Source of the DNA: Pedobacter sp. MR2016-24
Lineage (GTDB): Bacteria; Bacteroidota; Bacteroidia; Sphingobacteriales; Sphingobacteriaceae
Direction: 5' to 3'
Length of the DNA: 64,000 nucleotides
NCBI RefSeq assembly: GCF_026239655.1
Contig: NZ_JAPIVO010000001.1
Location: 248,001-312,000 of the forward strand
The position numbers were made by a program, and so were the translations under genes. How positions within the stretch are numbered: the stretch's first letter is position 1; every line of letters starts with the position of its first letter. Under the pieces are notes generated by a model. It had not been told where the DNA came from. It saw only the letters and a list, made by a program, of their open reading frames with translations, and ran no database searches. Below are positions 16,597-25,148 of this stretch, in pieces.

Positions 16597-18147
16597 TTAC
16601 AATTTGATTTCTTCGTCTTTGGAAGAGATAAAATGGAACTCCGTTAATAAGTAAGACGGAACCGACTTAACTTTAATTTTTTGTCCGAATTTAAAGAACC
16701 ACTTCCATTGCAGGGAATAAATACCTTTTTTAATGAATGCTTCAATAAACGGATGTACACAAAGTGTGATGTTCTTCTCGTTTTGCTCCTGTAAAATATA
16801 AGTCAGGTTGTTTTCAATGTCATCCATTAAAACAATACTGGCCTTAATTTCTCCGGTACCGTGGCACATCGGGCAAACTTCGTTTGTAACGATGTTCATT
16901 TCAGGACGCACCCGCTGGCGGGTAATCTGGACCAGTCCGAATTTACTTGGCGGCAGGATCGTATGTTTAGCACGATCAAGCTGCATGAGCTCTCTCAGGT
17001 AATCAAACAGCATTTTACGGTTAACAGGTTTGTGCATATCGATAAAATCGATCACTACAATACCTCCCATATCACGTAGTCTAAGCTGGCGTGCAATTTC
17101 TTTTGCAGCCTCCTTATTTACCTGTAGTGCATTTTCTTCCTGATTCTCTTTGCTTGCAGTTCTGTTACCACTGTTAACATCTACTACGTGCAGGGCTTCT
17201 GTATGTTCAACAACAAGATAAGCGCCTCCGGCAAGATTTACTGTCTTACCAAAACCGTTTTTGATTTGTTTTTCAATACCGAAATGTTCGAAGATTGGCT
17301 CTTTGTGTTTGTACTGTTTTACGATTTTTTCCATTTCCGGAGAAATCTCATGCACATAAGAACGGATATCCTCAAAAAGATTAATATCGTTTACATATAC
17401 ATTCGTAAAATCGGTACTTAAAATATCACGTATCAAAGTTGATGTACGGTCCATTTCTCCCCAAACACGTTTTGATGGTTCTGCCTCAGGTAACTTTTTA
17501 ATAAAGTTTTCCCACTTGGAAACAGAGTCCAGCAAATCTTTCTGCAATTCTTCAACACCTTTGCCCTCAGAAACAGTTCTGATAATGACACCAAAATTTT
17601 TGGGCTTTATACTTTCAATAATCTTTTTTAAACGATTACGTTCGGTATTGCTTTTAATTTTTTTAGAGATTGAAATTACATTAGAAAACGGGACTAATAC
17701 AATATATCGTCCTGCAATAGAAAGATCAGAGCTTAAACGCGGACCTTTAGTTGAAATAGGCTCTTTGGCTATTTGAACAGGTATAAGCATGTTTTTGGCA
17801 ACAACCTCAGATATTTTGCCAGCCTTATTAATATCGGCTTCAAGCTTTAAATTATCTAATAATGTTCCACTAACAGTGCCATTCCGCTTAATTTTTGTAA
17901 GCTTTAATAAAGATTGAACTTGCGGACCAAGATCGAAATAATGCAAAAAAGCATCTTTCTCATAACCTACATCAACAAACGCAGCATTTAGTCCCGGCAT
18001 AATTTTCTTTATGCGGCCTAAATAAATATCGCCAACTGCGTAATTGGTGTTAATGTGTTCCTTATGAAGTTCTACAAGTTGTTTATCTTCAATCAAAGCT
18101 ATGGTTACTCCCGTAGGAGCTGAATCGATAATTAATTCCTTTACCAA
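16597..18147 (-). CDS. rng: ribonuclease E/G family endoribonuclease
   Basis: Endoribonuclease of 516 residues that cleaves single-stranded RNA in rRNA maturation and mRNA decay. The length fits RNase G (about 490) rather than full RNase E. An S1-type RNA-binding domain lies at about residues 38-125 (NYAVGDIYLGRIKKIMPGLNAAFVDVG region). Catalytic-site Asp residues lie in HVVDVNSGNR and GGIVVIDFIDM, and the zinc-link motif CPMCHGTG is present. No long C-terminal scaffold follows. Upstream on the same strand are the 29-residue basic protein, TPR and HU genes. Confidence 0.94.
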   Translation of the reverse strand: MVKELIIDSAPTGVTIALIEDKQLVELHKEHINTNYAVGDIYLGRIKKIMPGLNAAFVDVGYEKDAFLHYFDLGPQVQSLLKLTKIKRNGTVSGTLLDNLKLEADINKAGKISEVVAKNMLIPVQIAKEPISTKGPRLSSDLSIAGRYIVLVPFSNVISISKKIKSNTERNRLKKIIESIKPKNFGVIIRTVSEGKGVEELQKDLLDSVSKWENFIKKLPEAEPSKRVWGEMDRTSTLIRDILSTDFTNVYVNDINLFEDIRSYVHEISPEMEKIVKQYKHKEPIFEHFGIEKQIKNGFGKTVNLAGGAYLVVEHTEALHVVDVNSGNRTASKENQEENALQVNKEAAKEIARQLRLRDMGGIVVIDFIDMHKPVNRKMLFDYLRELMQLDRAKHTILPPSKFGLVQITRQRVRPEMNIVTNEVCPMCHGTGEIKASIVLMDDIENNLTYILQEQNEKNITLCVHPFIEAFIKKGIYSLQWKWFFKFGQKIKVKSVPSYLLTEFHFISSKDEEIKL

Positions 18148-18278
18148 AAGCTATACATTTCAAGGAATAAATTCCTTATTAAACACATGGACTGAATAAA
18201 ATAAAAAACAGATCAACGACTAATAGATACTAAGCATTCACTCAGTATCTATCAGTTGTTAATCAATAAGAATAAATC

Positions 18279-18368
18279 CTATTTTTTCTTATGTCTGTTT
18301 TTTCTTAAACGTTTTTTACGTTTGTGGGTAGCCATTTTATGTCTCTTTCTTTTTTTACCGCTTGGCAT
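18279..18368 (-). CDS. 29-residue basic protein of the bS22/mS38 (COX24/AURKAIP1) type
   Basis: ATG at 18368 to TAG at 18279 encodes 29 residues, beginning MPSGKKRKRHKMATHKRKK and ending RKNRHKKK; 18 are Lys or Arg. The KRKRHKxxTHKRKKRLRKNRHKKK pattern resembles the COX24/AURKAIP1 C-terminal domain found in mitochondrial mS38 and in bS22 of some bacterial ribosomes. A small-subunit ribosomal role is therefore likely by analogy. It is too small for most gene finders. It sits 37 bp after the TPR gene and 131 bp before rng, with an A-rich leader. Confidence 0.82.
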   Translation of the reverse strand: MPSGKKRKRHKMATHKRKKRLRKNRHKKK

Positions 18369-18405
18369 AATTTTAAAGGTTTAAATATTTTTATAAATCT
18401 GTTTA

Positions 18406-19269
18406 TTATTTTTTGTTTTTCAGCTCTGAAACCTTCTTATCAATGAAAGCAGATAAGGTTGGATTCGCTGCTAACTTTTTACTATTGAGGTAGGCATCAA
18501 CTGCTTCCTCGTTTTTGCCCAGGTTCTCATATGCTGTAGCCAGATAGAAATAAGCATCTGGTGTTGGCTTTGTTGCTATGATATCTTTAAACCTGGTTAT
18601 TGCTTTATCAAACTGCCCGGATTTAATCGCGAAGGTTCCAAGACTCATATTTGCTCTTAAGTTCTTAGGATCCTTTTTAACTACTTCGAGCAACATGGCT
18701 ATACCAGACATCGGTGCGCCCATACCATTAACAATGGTGATTCCCAAACCTGTTTTAGCCTCAAGATTAGTCGAGTCTAACGCAACAGCATTCGTATACG
18801 CCGCGTTTGCTTTCTGTAACAGTACAGGAGAGATCACGCTGTCCTGCGTAGTATCGAAAGCTTTCATAAATTTACCACCAGCAGCTAACCAGCTCGCAAA
18901 AGTCCGCTGTTTCTCTGCTATAATTTCAAGATATAAAGCGCTTGGTACCGATTGCTCAACATCGTCCCATTTCTCTGCAAGCACTTTCGCTGCGTTTACC
19001 TTTTCATCTTCAGACGCACTTTTATATGCATTTTCCAATGTAGTGATTTCGGCCGCTATATTTGCATTAATTGAATTCTTTGCCGCTGTAGAAACCTCTG
19101 TTAAGTTAATTGTACTGCTTGCTGACGTCAGCTGGCCACCTGCAGGAACACCTGCTGTTTCCGCCTTCGGCTTCACTAAACCCTTAATCTCTCTTGTAAA
19201 TAAAAAGCCAGCAAGCAAAACTATTGCTCCTGTAATTAGTATTTGTTTAGATCGGGTGGGGTTCATCAT
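18406..19269 (-). CDS. tetratricopeptide-repeat protein with an N-terminal membrane anchor
   Basis: A 287-residue protein. One transmembrane segment (about residues 9-24) is followed by a variable linker and, from about residue 160, tandem TPR-like helical pairs (AKTGLGITIVNG, LRANMSLGTFAIKSGQFDKAITRFKDII, AYFYLATAYENLGKNEEAVDAYL segments). TPRs act as protein-protein interaction scaffolds. The start codon lies 7 bp after the HU stop codon, so HU and TPR are probably one transcript. No enzymatic motif is seen and the partner is unknown. Confidence 0.85.
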   Translation of the reverse strand: MMNPTRSKQILITGAIVLLAGFLFTREIKGLVKPKAETAGVPAGGQLTSASSTINLTEVSTAAKNSINANIAAEITTLENAYKSASEDEKVNAAKVLAEKWDDVEQSVPSALYLEIIAEKQRTFASWLAAGGKFMKAFDTTQDSVISPVLLQKANAAYTNAVALDSTNLEAKTGLGITIVNGMGAPMSGIAMLLEVVKKDPKNLRANMSLGTFAIKSGQFDKAITRFKDIIATKPTPDAYFYLATAYENLGKNEEAVDAYLNSKKLAANPTLSAFIDKKVSELKNKK

Positions 19270-19276
19270 GTGCAGA

Positions 19277-19579
19277 TTAAGCTTCTACGCTTAGTTTTTT
19301 AGAGTTGTTCTTTACTTTGTCAACAAAAACTTTTGCCGGTTTGAAACTTGGTACAAAATGCTCAGGGATGATAATCGCGGTGTTTTTAGAAATATTTCTA
19401 GCAGTTTTTTGCGCTCTTTTCTTTACAACAAAACTTCCAAAACCTCTAACATATACATTCTCGCCACCAATCATACTGCTCTTGATAACCTTGAAAAACG
19501 CCTCAACGGTTTCTTGTACATCTACTTTCTCAATTCCTGTTTTCGTTGATATCTCTGAAATAATATCTGCCTTAGTCAT
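19277..19579 (-). CDS. HU family DNA-binding protein
   Basis: Histone-like protein of 100 residues that bends and compacts DNA as a dimer. The N-terminal MTKADIISEISTKTG helix region, the core VYVRGFGSFVVKKRAQKTARN (residues about 42-62) and the DNA-contacting arm with NISKNTAIIIPEHFVPSFKPAK are typical of HU/IHF proteins. It is the first gene of a group with the TPR protein and possibly the small basic gene, with a -7 box 54 bp upstream. Confidence 0.95.
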   Translation of the reverse strand: MTKADIISEISTKTGIEKVDVQETVEAFFKVIKSSMIGGENVYVRGFGSFVVKKRAQKTARNISKNTAIIIPEHFVPSFKPAKVFVDKVKNNSKKLSVEA

Positions 19580-19632
19580 ATTTTCTATTATTAATTTATT
19601 GTGTGTTTAATATTATAAGTGATTTGGGGTTG

Positions 19633-19640
19633 CAAAAGTA
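19633..19640 (-). promoter_or_regulatory. -7 box of the HU gene
   Basis: Minus-strand TACTTTTG (plus CAAAAGTA) fits TAnnTTTG and is 54 bp before the HU ATG. No clear -33 TTG. Confidence 0.5.
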
Positions 19641-19780
19641 TTGCTTTTTAATGAGATAGGAAAATAAAAGATCAATTATTTGTCGTAAAATCTATCAGGC
19701 AAATGCAAGTTTTCCAATCGCAGTAAATATGCAGGCATTTAAAAGGGTAAATAAATATGGCTCTTTAGCTGATAAGAATG

Positions 19781-19788
19781 TATTTTTG
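19781..19788 (+). promoter_or_regulatory. -7 box immediately before mutY
   Basis: TATTTTTG (19781-19788) ends 5 bp before the mutY ATG at 19794. If used, the mutY mRNA would be leaderless or nearly so. No -33 TTG at the normal distance. Confidence 0.45.
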
Positions 19789-19793
19789 AGGTT

Positions 19794-20843
19794 ATGTCAT
19801 TTCAGAAAGAAATTATAAAATGGTATTCAAGCCACAAAAGAACGCTCCCATGGAGAGATACGCAGGATGCCTATGTTATATGGTTGTCAGAAATTATATT
19901 GCAGCAGACCAGAGTAGAGCAGGGGCTGCCGTACTTTAACCGTTTCCTTGAAGCCTACCCTACAGTTGCTGATTTTGCTGCAGCAACAGAAACACAGATA
20001 TTAAAATTATGGCAGGGACTGGGTTATTATTCGCGCGGCAGAAATATGTTGTTTACCGCGCAGCAGATTGCGTCTCTGTATAATAACGTTTTCCCTGTTA
20101 AATATAGCGAACTCATCAAGTTAAAGGGGATCGGGGAATATACAGCTGCAGCAATTTCTTCTTTTTCATCAGGCGAGCCGCAAGCCGTACTGGATGGTAA
20201 TGTTTTCCGGGTACTGGCAAGATATTTTGGGATAAACACACCAATTAATAGTACTGAAGGGAAAAAGCAGTTTACTGACCTTGCCAGGTCTATGCTTTCT
20301 CAGGAAGATCCGGCTACCTATAATCAGGCTATCATGGAATTTGGCGCATTACAATGCAAGCCTAAATCTCCGGATTGTGCTGTTTGCCCACTACAGTTGT
20401 CCTGTTACGCAAAAAATAATAACCTTATTCCTGTTCTTCCCGTTAAGCTGAAGAAATTAAAAGTCAAAACCCGTTATATCAATTACTTTTTGTGTAAAGA
20501 TGACGATCGTATTTTGGTTAATCAGCGTACTGATAGTGATATATGGCAAAACTTATATGACCTCCCACGAATAGAAACGCCAGCAGAGGCAAGCCTGAAT
20601 GATGAAGATTTTTTTAAATTAATTAAACAAAATTTTGGTGCCAATGTTAATGCTCAACCGATAATGCAGATGAAGCACCTGCTGACTCACCAAATTATAT
20701 ATGTTCAGTTTTTTGCTTTAGATAATTATATCATTAACTTTAATATCAGCGCAGAAGCAAAATGGGTATCATGGGCCGATTTTGATCAACTGCCACAACC
20801 AAAAGTGCTAACCAAATTTATTAACCTCTATTTTAACGAATAG
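19794..20843 (+). CDS. mutY: A/G-specific adenine DNA glycosylase
   Basis: Removes adenine mispaired with 8-oxoguanine. The 349-residue protein has the helix-hairpin-helix glycosylase fold with SEIILQQTRVEQGLPYFNRF (about 32-51) and the LKGIGEYTAAAISSF hairpin carrying the catalytic Asp region VLDGNVFRVLARYF. The iron-sulfur loop Cys-x6-Cys-x2-Cys-x5-Cys spans about 194-210. The C-terminal part (from about 225) is the NUDIX-like 8-oxoG recognition domain. It is followed by ssb after 14 bp, probably in one operon. Confidence 0.96.
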   Translation: MSFQKEIIKWYSSHKRTLPWRDTQDAYVIWLSEIILQQTRVEQGLPYFNRFLEAYPTVADFAAATETQILKLWQGLGYYSRGRNMLFTAQQIASLYNNVFPVKYSELIKLKGIGEYTAAAISSFSSGEPQAVLDGNVFRVLARYFGINTPINSTEGKKQFTDLARSMLSQEDPATYNQAIMEFGALQCKPKSPDCAVCPLQLSCYAKNNNLIPVLPVKLKKLKVKTRYINYFLCKDDDRILVNQRTDSDIWQNLYDLPRIETPAEASLNDEDFFKLIKQNFGANVNAQPIMQMKHLLTHQIIYVQFFALDNYIINFNISAEAKWVSWADFDQLPQPKVLTKFINLYFNE

Positions 20844-20857
20844 TAAACTCCAAATTC

Positions 20858-21283
20858 ATGTCAGGTATTAACAAAGTAATTTTAGTAGGACATTTAGGCA
20901 AAGATCCTGAAGTTCGCCACTTAGATGGTGGTGTTACCGTTGCCAGTTTTCCATTGGCTACCTCAGAAACCTACAATAAAGACGGCAAGAGAATCGAGCA
21001 GACAGAGTGGCATAACATTGTCCTGTGGAGAGGACTTGCTGAAGTTGCGTCCAAGTATTTGCAAAAGGGAAAACTTGTTTATATCGAAGGAAAATTACGA
21101 ACGCGGTCATTTGAAGACCGGGAGAAAATCAAGAAATATGTAACAGAAGTTGTTGCTGAAAACTTCACTATCCTGGGAAGAAGAAGTGACTTCGAAAATA
21201 CGCCTGTCGGGAGTAATACCACGCCTAAAAGTGAGAATGATTATCTGGACTCACCGGGAGTATCAGGCGATCTGCCCTTTTAA
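20858..21283 (+). CDS. ssb: single-stranded DNA-binding protein
   Basis: Single-stranded DNA-binding protein of 141 residues with the OB fold: MSGINKVILVGHLGKDPEVR at the start and TEWHNIVLWRGLAEVASKYLQKG at about 46-68. A short linker leads to the acidic C-terminal tip ending GDLPF, the docking site for repair and replication partners. Small size relative to E. coli SSB (178) reflects the short linker. It is 14 bp downstream of mutY and ends before a bidirectional terminator. Confidence 0.96.
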   Translation: MSGINKVILVGHLGKDPEVRHLDGGVTVASFPLATSETYNKDGKRIEQTEWHNIVLWRGLAEVASKYLQKGKLVYIEGKLRTRSFEDREKIKKYVTEVVAENFTILGRRSDFENTPVGSNTTPKSENDYLDSPGVSGDLPF

Positions 21284-21300
21284 TTGGGATAAATAAATAT

Positions 21301-21344
21301 ATAACAAAACAGGCTGTCCGTTTAAGGGCAGCCTGTTTTGTTAT
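21301..21344. terminator. bidirectional terminator between ssb and the DUF4270 gene
   Basis: Sixteen-bp stem ATAACAAAACAGGCTG (21301-21316) with CAGCCTGTTTTGTTAT (21329-21344), extended by CC/GG inside. Flanks are T/A-rich on both sides. Confidence 0.88.
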
Positions 21345-21365
21345 ATGAAATATCCAGTATAATCG

Positions 21366-22826
21366 TTATTGAGCTTTAACGTAATAAATGTTAAGCCTTA
21401 TTTTTCTGTTAGCAGTATTATTAAACGATCCGATGATTGCTTTTCCTGCAGTAGTAGGATAAGGGAATAAATTCAGCGTTGAGGAAAGCAATGGGCTTAC
21501 GGCAAGATATGTTCCGTAATCCTCGATTTTACCGTCTATGATATCCTGTACGTAGTTTGTTACAGTAAAAGTATAACTGGTTTTGGTTGCATCATAATTA
21601 CCGCCAAATGCAACTCCGGATGTCGCTGTGCGAATATCTCCAGTTTGATTGGTATTTGAATATGGGTTGTTATCTGGCACATTTACCCTTTGTTGTGCAA
21701 TATCCTGTCTGTACAGCGCTAATTGAAGCGGAATTTTAAACGGAACTGAATCTGCCGGATTATTGATATCTACTACCAGTTCGGCTCTGCTGATCAGCAG
21801 TTTCGATCCCAATCTTGTGTTTAAGTTTTTCAGGTCAGGGAAAGTAATTAAGTTTCTCAGTCCACTCATTCCCTGTAAATACGTAGTTGCAGGTTGTGTA
21901 CCCGCATTCGCTATCTGGTCATTGATTTCAGTAGTATAAACATGCGTAACTGTTGCTGCAACAGGATTTGTTGTAGTTAATATAGGGAACTGGGCAACCA
22001 CAGTATCAGTCAGAGTAGACGTTGTCGCATTTTGTTTTTTATAATAGATTTCCAGGTTTGAACCTGCAGTACTCAGGTCTAAAAACATGATGCCACCTTT
22101 TGCCGAAGCAGAAGATCTTGATGCAGTAATTTTTAAACCCTTAAACTTATCATTAAATCTTACATTTGTGCTTCTTGAGGCAGAGTCAAGTGCGGCAATT
22201 TGTGTTCTTATTGTTGCCGGGTCTAATTTAATCCGCAATTGTGGTACAACCGTAATTGCTGTATCTGCTGCTCCTGAAACAATTGAAGTGACTTTGAATT
22301 TTGTGTTTGGCTTTACACGTCCGGTAAAGGTACCCAGTACAGCAGGCTGAGCCGCATAAACCGCGTCACTCATCCATGAAGTTCTGGTGGATAAATTTGC
22401 AGATAGCTGACTTACATTTACTGTAAATACTTCCGTGGTATCACCATAAAATCTCTGACTCTGTAAGGTACTCGTTGCAAAAGGAAGAACTAATACAGCA
22501 GAATCTATTTCTCCTCTAAGTGTACCAAAACTATAATACGTAGAAGAAGGCAGATTTACTGACATCGCCAGGCTGGCGGTTGTTGAACCGAAAACAGCAT
22601 CATTCATATCTCCAAGTGGATATTTTGATAAACCTGATCCTGCAGAATAAGTTGCTGAGGGGATATCTTTCACAGTCCTTGAGGTCACTGCAATATCATC
22701 CAGCAAAGTGCCTGTTACTTTATTATTGTCATCAAGGTCTAAACCTATTGTGCTTGCGTCTTTACAAGACGAGAAAAGAAAAAGACTTATTAACAGGGTC
22801 AATAAGTCTAGTTTTGGAAATTTCAT
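21366..22826 (-). CDS. DUF4270 family outer-membrane lipoprotein
   Basis: A 486-residue secreted lipoprotein. The signal peptide from the ATG at 22826 ends in the lipobox LFSSC (Cys about 21), then KDASTIGLDL. The GSTTASLAMSVNLPS and SAVLVLPF segments are typical of the Bacteroidota-specific DUF4270 family, whose function is unknown. The start at 22826 is chosen over the upstream in-frame ATG at 22889 because it gives a clean lipoprotein signal and avoids overlapping the preceding gene. It follows the glycogen-synthase-like gene after 22 bp, so the two are likely cotranscribed. Confidence 0.85.
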   Translation of the reverse strand: MKFPKLDLLTLLISLFLFSSCKDASTIGLDLDDNNKVTGTLLDDIAVTSRTVKDIPSATYSAGSGLSKYPLGDMNDAVFGSTTASLAMSVNLPSSTYYSFGTLRGEIDSAVLVLPFATSTLQSQRFYGDTTEVFTVNVSQLSANLSTRTSWMSDAVYAAQPAVLGTFTGRVKPNTKFKVTSIVSGAADTAITVVPQLRIKLDPATIRTQIAALDSASRSTNVRFNDKFKGLKITASRSSASAKGGIMFLDLSTAGSNLEIYYKKQNATTSTLTDTVVAQFPILTTTNPVAATVTHVYTTEINDQIANAGTQPATTYLQGMSGLRNLITFPDLKNLNTRLGSKLLISRAELVVDINNPADSVPFKIPLQLALYRQDIAQQRVNVPDNNPYSNTNQTGDIRTATSGVAFGGNYDATKTSYTFTVTNYVQDIIDGKIEDYGTYLAVSPLLSSTLNLFPYPTTAGKAIIGSFNNTANRKIRLNIYYVKAQ

Positions 22827-22848
22827 ATTTAATTTAATAATACCTGTT

Positions 22849-23679
22849 TTAAGCAATTGAAACCAATTCGTCATTCGAAATCTCTTCATATAAATTATAG
22901 AAGTTCTCGAAATCTTCGGTTAAATTAAAAGCTAAAGTTGGCTTATTGGAATCTTTAACAAATTTTAACACATTAGCGTCTATCTTTTCGTCAGCTAATA
23001 CCACTGCATCAGAGTAAGTTATCGCTCCCATGTGCAAAGTGTTACTATCCGGATTTTCAAACATTTTGGTGTCATCTGCAGTCATATTATTCATTACTGC
23101 TTTTTTATGCATATCTGCATTCAAAGTTTCAGTGAAGCAGTTTTCATAAACAGAATAAACAACTTTTGAATTTTTAAACGTAGGATCGTTCTTGTAAGAA
23201 GTTTTGATATAAGCAGGAACCAGGGAAGTCATCCATCCATGGCAATGAACGATATCAGGCGCCCATCCTAATTTTTTAACAGTTTCCAATGCACCTTTGC
23301 AAAAGAAAATTGTTCTTTCGTCATTGTCCGCATAAAACTTATTCTCTTTGTCTTTGAATACATGCTTACGCTGGAAGTAATCTTCATTATCCAGGAAGTA
23401 AACCTGCATACGTGCTGCTGGAATAGACGCAACTTTGATAATCAGAGGGTTATCATTGTCATCAATCATGATGTTCATTCCAGACAGTCGAATCACTTCA
23501 TGTAATCGGTTCCTTCTTTCGTTGATATTACCAAACCTTGGCATCAGAATGCGGATTTCAAATCCTTTTTCCTGCATAGCCTGAGGTAATTGACGGGTAA
23601 TCTCAGAAATCTTAGTGAGTTCGAGGAAAGGCGACATCTCGTGTGTAACAATCAGTAGCTTTGTTTTTGCCATCTCCAT
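22849..23679 (-). CDS. one-domain glycogen/starch-synthase-like protein (GT5 N-terminal fold)
   Basis: A 276-residue protein matching only the N-terminal Rossmann domain of GT5 glycogen synthases: LLIVTHEMSPFLEL (about 8-21), IRILMPRFGNINERRN, and PDIVHCHGWMTSLVPAYIKT (about 141-160). Full enzymes have about 480 residues and a second domain with the nucleotide-sugar site; this is absent. The usual KxGGL ADP-glucose loop is replaced by LTKISEI. Glycogen synthesis is therefore unlikely; a regulatory or other role is possible. It is divergent from panC and followed by the DUF4270 gene. A TTG-N20-TACCTTTG promoter precedes it. Confidence 0.85.
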   Translation of the reverse strand: MEMAKTKLLIVTHEMSPFLELTKISEITRQLPQAMQEKGFEIRILMPRFGNINERRNRLHEVIRLSGMNIMIDDNDNPLIIKVASIPAARMQVYFLDNEDYFQRKHVFKDKENKFYADNDERTIFFCKGALETVKKLGWAPDIVHCHGWMTSLVPAYIKTSYKNDPTFKNSKVVYSVYENCFTETLNADMHKKAVMNNMTADDTKMFENPDSNTLHMGAITYSDAVVLADEKIDANVLKFVKDSNKPTLAFNLTEDFENFYNLYEEISNDELVSIA

Positions 23680-23723
23680 ATTCGTGAATAAATATTTATG
23701 TTAAAGAAAAGATAATCAAGGGG

Positions 23724-23754
23724 CAAAGGTAAGCATTTTATTCAAATTTATCAA
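23724..23754 (-). promoter_or_regulatory. promoter of the glycogen-synthase-like gene
   Basis: Minus-strand TTG (23754-23752), 20-bp spacer and TACCTTTG (23731-23724), a good fit to the Bacteroidota consensus. The start site would be about 23717, leaving a leader of some 38 nt. Confidence 0.65.
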
Positions 23755-23797
23755 TATCTTGCCAAGATGTTTTGTTCGCATTATATAAATAACCAAA

Positions 23798-24664
23798 TTG
23801 CACTCCGAAATTTTAAATCCTGATTTGGAAGTTATAAACACTATAGCCGCGTTAAAAACGTTGCTGCAGTCACATAAAGTGGCTCAAAAAAAAATTGCTT
23901 TGGTGCCTACTATGGGCGCTTTGCATAAAGGACACGTTTCTTTGATCAAAATTGCACAGCAATATGCTGATATTGTTGTGTGCAGCATATTTGTGAATCC
24001 AACACAGTTTACAGATCCAAAAGACCTGGAGAAATATCCGCGACCGTTGCAACATGATATTGAAATGTTACAGGAAGCGGGTTGTGATCTCGTATTTATG
24101 CCCGCTGTTGAAGAGATGTATCCCGGGCCTGAAGTTTGGCATATCGACTTAGGTGATGCAGAATTTCTGTTGGAAGGTGAATTCAGAAAAGGGCATTATC
24201 AGGGAGTTACACAAATTGTAAAGAAACTCTTTGATGCAGTAGATCCGGACTTAGCCTTTTTCGGTCAGAAGGATTTCCAGCAGGTGCTCATGATACGCAA
24301 TATGGTAGCTCATTTTAGGCTGCCTCTTGAAATTATTTCCTGCCCGATTATCAGAGAAGATGACGGTCTGGCAATGAGTTCAAGAAATATACACTTATCG
24401 GCGAGCGACAGGCAGCATGCACTTGTTTTAAATAAAGCGCTGCAATATGTTAAAGATCATTTCAGTTCCGAGCCCGTAGCGCATTTATTAGAAGAGGCCA
24501 AAGCAATTATCAATAGTGCTGAAGGGGTTGAGCTGGATTATTTTACAATTGCAGACGGAAATACACTTCTTCCTGAATCTGATAAGAATACACCTAATTT
24601 AGTGGCGCTGGTCGCCGCCAAAGTCGGTGAAACCAGGTTAATTGATAACATGATGCTCAATTGA
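23798..24664 (+). CDS. panC: pantothenate synthetase (non-ATG start)
   Basis: Condenses pantoate and beta-alanine to pantothenate with ATP, in CoA synthesis. The 288-residue protein has VPTMGALHKGHVSLI (about 37-51) with the HxGH nucleotidyltransferase motif, FVNPTQF, FFGQKDFQQ and the KMSKS-like AMSSRN. No ATG occurs between the upstream in-frame stop (23786) and the essential HxGH motif. Translation must therefore start at a TTG: 23798 as annotated, or 23825, which would give a protein beginning MEVINTIAALK. panD follows after 46 bp. Confidence 0.93.
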   Translation: MHSEILNPDLEVINTIAALKTLLQSHKVAQKKIALVPTMGALHKGHVSLIKIAQQYADIVVCSIFVNPTQFTDPKDLEKYPRPLQHDIEMLQEAGCDLVFMPAVEEMYPGPEVWHIDLGDAEFLLEGEFRKGHYQGVTQIVKKLFDAVDPDLAFFGQKDFQQVLMIRNMVAHFRLPLEIISCPIIREDDGLAMSSRNIHLSASDRQHALVLNKALQYVKDHFSSEPVAHLLEEAKAIINSAEGVELDYFTIADGNTLLPESDKNTPNLVALVAAKVGETRLIDNMMLN

Positions 24665-24710
24665 CAACATCGTACAGTGAATCAACACAAACTTTATCTA
24701 ACTTTGCAGC

Positions 24711-25061
24711 ATGATTATCGAGATATTAAAATCGAAAATACACCGTGTTAGAGTAACGCAGGCGGAATTAAATTATGTAGGCAGTATCACTATAGATGAA
24801 GATCTGATGGATGCTGCACAGATTATTGCGAACGAGAAGGTTCAGATTGTTAACAATAACAATGGAGCCCGGTTCGAGACGTATGTAATCAAAGGTGAGC
24901 GTGGAACGGGTACTGTATGCCTGAATGGCGCAACTGCCAGACTGGTACAGGTAGGAGATATATTAATTATTATGTCATACGGATCCCTTCCTATAGAAGA
25001 GGCTAAGAAATACCATCCTATACTTGTCTTCCCGGATGACAACAATCACCTGCTAAAATAG
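24711..25061 (+). CDS. panD: aspartate 1-decarboxylase
   Basis: Decarboxylates aspartate to beta-alanine for pantothenate. The 116-residue proenzyme self-cleaves at Gly24-Ser25 (YVGSITI) to form its pyruvoyl group. Further family segments are [17 protein letters not shown] and [20 protein letters not shown]. It lies downstream of panC in the usual panC-panD pair and supplies its substrate. Confidence 0.97.
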   Translation: MIIEILKSKIHRVRVTQAELNYVGSITIDEDLMDAAQIIANEKVQIVNNNNGARFETYVIKGERGTGTVCLNGATARLVQVGDILIIMSYGSLPIEEAKKYHPILVFPDDNNHLLK

Positions 25062-25109
25062 ACGAGAATTTTCTTTCTTTATGCTTGCAGGCAATAGCTT
25101 TTTGTTAAA

Positions 25110-25148
25110 ATACTATGCATCCATAGTATTTCCGGAATGGAAATACTA
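25110..25148. promoter_or_regulatory. two overlapping inverted repeats at the acyl-CoA dehydrogenase promoter
   Basis: Repeat 1 is ATACTATG (25110-25117), CATC, CATAGTAT (25122-25129). Repeat 2 is TAGTATTTCC (25124-25133), GGAAT, GGAAATACTA (25139-25148). They share 25124-25129, so only one could form as an RNA hairpin. Repeat 2 runs into the -7 box at 25147-25154. As DNA they look like operator half-sites for a dimeric regulator. No regulator gene is adjacent. Confidence 0.55.

Noticed and set aside
18578..19294. 238-residue ORF on the plus strand
   Set aside because: Antisense to the TPR protein gene and overlapping the HU gene; composition is that of a shadow frame.
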